This document shows positions 6,706 to 10,000 of a stretch of DNA of 10,000 nucleotides, piece by piece. A program made the position numbers and the translations under genes. Under the pieces are notes generated by a model, which was not told the DNA's origin, searched no databases, and was given only the letters and a program-made list of their open reading frames with translations. Position 1 is the first letter of the stretch. Every line of letters starts with the position of its first letter. The DNA is from Mucilaginibacter sp. (lineage in GTDB: Bacteria; Bacteroidota; Bacteroidia; Sphingobacteriales; Sphingobacteriaceae): positions 1 to 10,000 of the forward strand of contig JAFAKI010000001.1 of assembly GCA_019235595.1 (NCBI GenBank), in the 5' to 3' direction.

Positions 6706-7290
6706 ATGGATAAATTTTATCTCATTATTATCACACATGCTTTAAACATGAGCGTAGCTACTGTAAAGGCTAAACTAGGTTTGGATAATTTAAAGCCGAT
6801 CACTGAGATTAGTTTTTATAATGCTCAATCTGTAGATAAAGGTATTTGTATAGGTAAATATGAAGATAAGATACTTATTGTCAGCCAGGAAAAAATATTC
6901 GGTTTATTTGGAAAAGATGTCACACCTTTCGAAAAAGGAATAACCGAGTTATTCCCTAAATCAGAAATTGCAGCCTTGACTTTGTATGATACGGTTGATT
7001 TATATGGATACTCGATAATTCAAGATGGAAAACGTGTCAGGGTTAAGTCTGGAGCGGATTCTAAGGTATATATCGATATTGGCGATAAACTAAAAGAGGA
7101 AAATGATGTTCTAAAAACAGAAATATTTTCTCCTGATGAGATGAAGGAGATGAAACAGAAATATACTTCTAAAGAAGTTGAACGTTTCGTCGAGAATGAG
7201 GTTGGTGTAAGAGTGACTCATGCGCTATTGTTGAAGTATTTTAATAATTACGAGGTATTAGATAAAATACAGCTAACAGAATATCAGTAG
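6706..7290 (+). CDS. Hypothetical cytoplasmic protein, 194 aa
   Basis: Function unknown. There is no signal peptide or membrane span. The layout is a beta-rich N-terminal half, then FPKSEIAALTLYDTVDLYGY, a DGKRVRVKSG turn, a DIGDKLKEE segment and a helical C-terminal part. The middle section (a self/non-self-like VDxYGYSxxxDGKxVR followed by DIGDxL) reminds me of the DUF6928 group, a family of unknown function, but this is recollection with low certainty. The ATG at 6706 is preceded by GAAAAG a few bases upstream. An in-frame ATG at 6748 (residue 15) could instead be the start, and would remove a hydrophobic lead. It lies 20 bases after the preceding unknown gene, so the two are probably co-transcribed. 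Its 3' end faces the tRNA-Gly gene 12 bases away. Confidence 0.78.
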   Translation: MDKFYLIIITHALNMSVATVKAKLGLDNLKPITEISFYNAQSVDKGICIGKYEDKILIVSQEKIFGLFGKDVTPFEKGITELFPKSEIAALTLYDTVDLYGYSIIQDGKRVRVKSGADSKVYIDIGDKLKEENDVLKTEIFSPDEMKEMKQKYTSKEVERFVENEVGVRVTHALLLKYFNNYEVLDKIQLTEYQ

Positions 7291-7302
7291 AAAGTAAAAG
7301 TG

Positions 7303-7375
7303 AGCGGAAAACGGGATTCGAACCCGCGGCCTTCAGTTTGGGAAACTGATGCTCTACCGACTGAGCTATTTCCGC
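7303..7375 (-). tRNA. tRNA-Gly, anticodon CCC
   Basis: Reading the minus strand gives a complete 73-base cloverleaf: acceptor GCGGAAA paired with TTTCCGC, D stem GCTC/GAGC, anticodon stem TCAGT/ACTGA with loop TTCCCAA, 5-base variable region AGGCC, and T arm GCGGG-TTCGAAT-CCCGT with one G-T pair. Anticodon CCC reads GGG, and the discriminator base T (U73) is usual for bacterial tRNA-Gly. The 3' CCA is not encoded (CAC follows), so it must be added by the CCA enzyme. The gene converges on the upstream + strand gene and diverges from the gamma-carbonic-anhydrase-like gene. Confidence 0.96.
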
Positions 7376-7386
7376 TAATTTTGTAC

Positions 7387-7419
7387 CAAACATAAATAAA
7401 AATATACCACTAAGCAAAA
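7387..7419 (-). promoter_or_regulatory. Promoter of tRNA-Gly, Bacteroidota type
   Basis: On the minus strand, TTTTG (7419-7415), a 20-base spacer and TATGTTTG (7394-7387) match the Bacteroidota primary sigma consensus (TTTG, 19-21 bases, TAnnTTTG) at every conserved position. The -7 box ends 11 bases before the mature tRNA 5' end, leaving only a few bases of leader for RNase P to remove. It is the best promoter in the window. Confidence 0.75.
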
Positions 7420-7422
7420 TCG

Positions 7423-7452
7423 CTAATTCACTCACTCACTAATTCACTAATT
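7423..7452. repeat. Short tandem repeat of CTAATTCA and CTCA units
   Basis: The stretch reads as CTAATTCA (7423-7430), CTCA, CTCA, CTAATTCA (7439-7446), then CTAATT (7447-7452). It lies between the tRNA promoter and the start of the gamma-carbonic-anhydrase-like gene 8 bases later, and would form most of that gene's leader. Confidence 0.75.
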
Positions 7453-7460
7453 AAAAAGAG

Positions 7461-7985
7461 ATGCCTGTTATACTGCCTGTAAAAGATAAAAACCCGACTT
7501 GGGGAAAGGATTGTTTCATTGCCGAAAATGCCACTATTGTTGGCGATGTTACGATGGGCGATAATTGCTCCGTTTGGTTTAATGCAGTGATCAGGGGAGA
7601 TGTGCATTACATTAAGATTGGTAATAACACCAATATCCAGGATGGCGCTGTAATACATGCTACCTACCTCAAAGCTTATACAGAGATTGGTAATAATGTA
7701 TCCATTGGGCATAATGCCTTGGTACATGGATGCACGTTAAAAGATAATGTATTAGTGGGCATGGGCGCAATTGTGATGGATCATGCCGTTGTAGAAGAAT
7801 TCGTGATCATCGGCGCAGGATCTGTTGTACTAGAAAAAACCGTTTGTGAGTCAGGCTACCTGTATGCCGGCACACCGGCTAAAAAGATAAAACCACTCAC
7901 CCAGGAGCAAAAGGATATGCTGCGGCAATTGCCGCATAACTATATCATGTATTCCGGTTGGTTTAACGAGTCGACGGCTCTTTAG
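7461..7985 (+). CDS. Gamma-carbonic anhydrase family protein (left-handed beta-helix)
   Basis: The 174 residues form hexapeptide repeats of the left-handed parallel beta-helix (IAENATIVGDVTMGDNCSVW and onward), ending in a C-terminal helix (TQEQKDMLRQLP). Comparison with the archaeal enzyme Cam places the three zinc-binding histidines at His66, His84 and His89, with Arg45, Asp47, Gln60 and Asp61 also kept. All are present, so the metal site looks intact. The insert that carries the proton-shuttle glutamate in Cam is absent, as in the YrdA/PaaY-like branch, so carbonic anhydrase activity is uncertain. It probably acts as a cytoplasmic trimer. The ATG follows AAAAAGAG directly, a weak ribosome site. 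Its last 23 bases overlap the end of the convergent lipoprotein gene. Confidence 0.93.
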   Translation: MPVILPVKDKNPTWGKDCFIAENATIVGDVTMGDNCSVWFNAVIRGDVHYIKIGNNTNIQDGAVIHATYLKAYTEIGNNVSIGHNALVHGCTLKDNVLVGMGAIVMDHAVVEEFVIIGAGSVVLEKTVCESGYLYAGTPAKKIKPLTQEQKDMLRQLPHNYIMYSGWFNESTAL

Positions 7986-9606
7986 GGATATCAATTGGTT
8001 CCTCTGCTTCCCAGTTTGACCGTAGGGTGATCTGTTTCGGATATACCCAAATATTTTCGGGTTGTATCCGCTTTTTCACATTGCCGCTATCCCATTTGCC
8101 GTTTTTGTTGTCATCATATATAACCCGCACATAGTATTTACCCACAGGATAATTTTTATAAACAACATTACCGCTCCTGGTAATTGCATCCCTATGAACT
8201 ACAGCTTTTTGGTTATCCAAAAGTTCAATCACATAACCTTTTGTGGTATCCGGTACAGTAACTTTTAATGTTAGTGGCCCGTAATTATCAGGCTTGTCCA
8301 ACTGAAATGGTTTCAGGAACTTTTTGTTCTGTTGACCATAAATACTTGTTAGTGCGCCTTCATTAAATATGAGCTGATACCTCGCGTTTGCTTTCCATTT
8401 ATAATTGAACGTTAACCTCCTCATAGTGGCGGTATCCTTCGTTATGGTGAAATTGGATACATTGGTGGAGTCCTCGTTTAGTGTTATTAAGCTGTTATCG
8501 ATGGATTGAATAGGTGCGCTGGCCGTTACCACAAGCGTATTGCTTGGTTTGATCTTGTTATCAAATGTAGTATTGTACTGCAGAGATATAACTTGATTAA
8601 AGGCTTCTTTGCGACTTTTTCTTAAAGCAATGGTATCCAGCGGAACATTGTTCTGCAGAAATGAAACACGGATTGAATCGAAGTCCATATTTTTCATATA
8701 AACAAAAGCGGTATCCCTGGTTTTGTTAAAGTCGACGATCTTTTGAGCATCTAAAGCCGGCGGGTACAAGATTTTGGCAGAAGGCTTTTCAATAGGTTTA
8801 TTAAAGACAAAGAACATTTTTCCATCAGCGTCAAAACGCTGTTCAGCCGCCCGGAATTTTTCAGGCTCCTGTTTAAACAGGTTTAGATGAATATTACTGG
8901 TGTCACGTTTCAGATGGATAGGAGCGGTTTGAAAAGCTACTAATTCATCATCCCGGTCATATATCCTATTGGGTGTTTTTTCCTTCAGGGCGTAGATGCG
9001 GTAATCGCCATCGTGCAGGTTGTTTAAAGAGAAATTACCAGAGGAGTCGGTAACAGCAAAGATGGTTGGCTTCTTCTTTCCCCAAAGCGTATCCTTGTTT
9101 AGCGGGAATAGCATCACGGTTACATCCTTCTCTTTTTCCTGGGTCATCAGGTTTTGGACATTTCCAGAAACGCTCAGCGAATCGATGTGCGGACCGGTTG
9201 AGAAAACATAAGTGAAATTGTTCAGAACATTTCCTTCGTTCAGGTCAGCAATAGATTTTCCAAAGTTGATGACGTAGGTCGTGTTTTTTTGGAGTGAATC
9301 TTTGAAGTCGATCACAACTGATTTTTTAACCACTTTAAAAATTGGAGGTTTTTCCATCGTTGGACTGACGCTGATCTCCTGACTTTGGTTGGCCAACTTA
9401 AAATATTCATCGAAGTCGAGCTTGATTTGTTTGGCCGAAAAATTCCGGGTCATGTTCGGCGGGGTGGCCTTCAATAATTTTGGTGGTGTCCGGTCTTTCG
9501 GTCCTCCCTGGGGCTTTTGCATGCTGGCGCAGCCAAATAGTATCAATGTAGTAATGAAAACCAGTAATTTTTCTGGTGAAAAAGCACTCCTTTTGTGTAG
9601 CCTCAT
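7963..9606 (-). CDS. Ig-like domain (SbsA_Ig/Big_5-type) lipoprotein
   Basis: This 547-residue protein begins with a lipoprotein signal: basic N-terminus, hydrophobic stretch 14-24 and lipobox LFGC with Cys26 as the lipidated residue. The mature start, CASMQKPQGGPKDRTPPK, is the form common to a Bacteroidota lipoprotein family with an N-terminal Ig-like domain. That domain covers about 39-140 (TPPKLLKATPPN to NFTYVFSTG). A second beta-sandwich of the carboxypeptidase-regulatory type follows, about 145-230 (TDSSGNFSLNNLHDGDYRIY). The C-terminus repeats this style with DDNKNGKWD (498-506). No acidic lipoprotein export signal follows Cys26, so it may face the periplasm (inference). The function is unknown. 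It follows mnmG on the same strand after about 120 bases and overlaps the convergent gene by 23 bases at its end. Confidence 0.9.
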   Translation of the reverse strand: MRLHKRSAFSPEKLLVFITTLILFGCASMQKPQGGPKDRTPPKLLKATPPNMTRNFSAKQIKLDFDEYFKLANQSQEISVSPTMEKPPIFKVVKKSVVIDFKDSLQKNTTYVINFGKSIADLNEGNVLNNFTYVFSTGPHIDSLSVSGNVQNLMTQEKEKDVTVMLFPLNKDTLWGKKKPTIFAVTDSSGNFSLNNLHDGDYRIYALKEKTPNRIYDRDDELVAFQTAPIHLKRDTSNIHLNLFKQEPEKFRAAEQRFDADGKMFFVFNKPIEKPSAKILYPPALDAQKIVDFNKTRDTAFVYMKNMDFDSIRVSFLQNNVPLDTIALRKSRKEAFNQVISLQYNTTFDNKIKPSNTLVVTASAPIQSIDNSLITLNEDSTNVSNFTITKDTATMRRLTFNYKWKANARYQLIFNEGALTSIYGQQNKKFLKPFQLDKPDNYGPLTLKVTVPDTTKGYVIELLDNQKAVVHRDAITRSGNVVYKNYPVGKYYVRVIYDDNKNGKWDSGNVKKRIQPENIWVYPKQITLRSNWEAEEPIDIPKEPSTR

Positions 9607-9727
9607 TTTTAAGCCCTATAAACGATTTTTATGTTTTCATGAAGATTACCATTCGGAACTTAAAATAATTGTTTGTAAGCCGCCTAATAACTTCAGTTTA
9701 AATAATTGATTTTCAGATGGTTATCTC

Positions 9728-10000
9728 TTATCTTGCAATATGTACCATCAAAACAGAAATATCTGATGGTGAAACCCCCGAAATGCGTGACGCCTGTCCC
9801 AAAGTACGCGGTTTTATTTTCATTAGCTTTTCGCGGGCCTCTTTTGACAAGGAGACAAGACTGTGGTAGTTGAATTCAGGATTGATCTCCTTGTCTTCCA
9901 CCTTCCGCATCTTTTCTACAATGTCTAATTCCTTCTCAAAATAACTCTCATATTTAATTTTTATTTCAGCCTGCTCGATAGTTTCTTTATCATATTTTGA
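9728..10000 (-). CDS. mnmG: tRNA uridine-5-carboxymethylaminomethyl modification enzyme MnmG, C-terminal end (5' part outside window)
   Basis: The minus-strand frame is open from base 10000 to the stop at 9728-9730, giving 90 visible residues. The ATG at 9910 is internal, because the frame continues upstream with EQAEIKIKYESYFEKE, which matches the family. The hallmark C-terminal motif KIKPRTLGQASRISGVSPSD is visible, and this helical C-terminal domain is the part known to contact MnmE and tRNA. MnmG with MnmE modifies the wobble uridine of several tRNAs, using FAD and a folate cofactor. The catalytic and FAD-binding regions lie beyond the window. It is followed by the lipoprotein gene on the same strand. 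Confidence 0.95.
   Translation of the reverse strand, partial: SKYDKETIEQAEIKIKYESYFEKELDIVEKMRKVEDKEINPEFNYHSLVSLSKEAREKLMKIKPRTLGQASRISGVSPSDISVLMVHIAR

Noticed and set aside
6373..6738. A 121-codon minus-strand frame opposite the 163-residue gene
   Set aside because: It is the antisense of a better + strand frame, rich in Ser/Phe/Cys as shadow frames are, with no recognisable motif.
6136..7375. Small genomic island inserted at the 3' end of tRNA-Gly
   Set aside because: The unknown pair lies on the 3' side of the tRNA, which is the usual integration side, but there is no integrase and I found no second copy of the tRNA 3' end near 6136-6193 to serve as the other attachment site.
7241..7435. 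A 64-codon minus-strand frame running through the tRNA region
   Set aside because: It is the translated tRNA-Gly gene and flanks. The RNA gene explains the sequence fully.

Overview
The window looks like a chromosomal segment of a Bacteroidota bacterium, most likely a Sphingobacteriaceae member of the Mucilaginibacter/Pedobacter type. The reasons are AT-rich intergenic DNA, few Shine-Dalgarno sites, a tRNA promoter of the Bacteroidota form (TTTG, about 20 bases, TAnnTTTG), a lipoprotein typical of the group, and interspersed palindromes beginning GTCATTTCGACGAA. The genus is inferred from style only.

Layout. Bases 1-504 hold the 3' part of rmuC (+). Bases 505-1152 hold a compact unit: a long palindromic repeat, a small GIY-YIG nuclease gene (+), and a second copy of the repeat in the same orientation. 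Bases 1153-4134 hold a minus-strand run, transcribed nadA, then thiL, then a secreted protein of unknown function, with gaps of about 50 and 43 bases. A 408-base AT-rich spacer (4135-4542) separates nadA from the divergent nadB (+, 4543-6135). Two unrecognised cytoplasmic proteins follow on + (6194-7290). A minus-strand tRNA-Gly(CCC) lies at 7303-7375 with a clear promoter. A gamma-carbonic-anhydrase-like protein (+, 7461-7985) overlaps tail to tail with a large Ig-like lipoprotein gene (-, 7963-9606). The 3' end of mnmG (-) runs off the right edge.

How the genes work together. NadB and NadA catalyse the two consecutive steps from L-aspartate to quinolinate in de novo NAD synthesis and are arranged head to head. 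ThiL, downstream of nadA, makes thiamine diphosphate. Most of the window is ordinary housekeeping sequence. The most interesting part is 517-1138, where two related palindromes bracket a single-domain nuclease with almost no spare sequence. This resembles, by analogy, a REP element with its associated nuclease, but no mobility can be shown from one locus.
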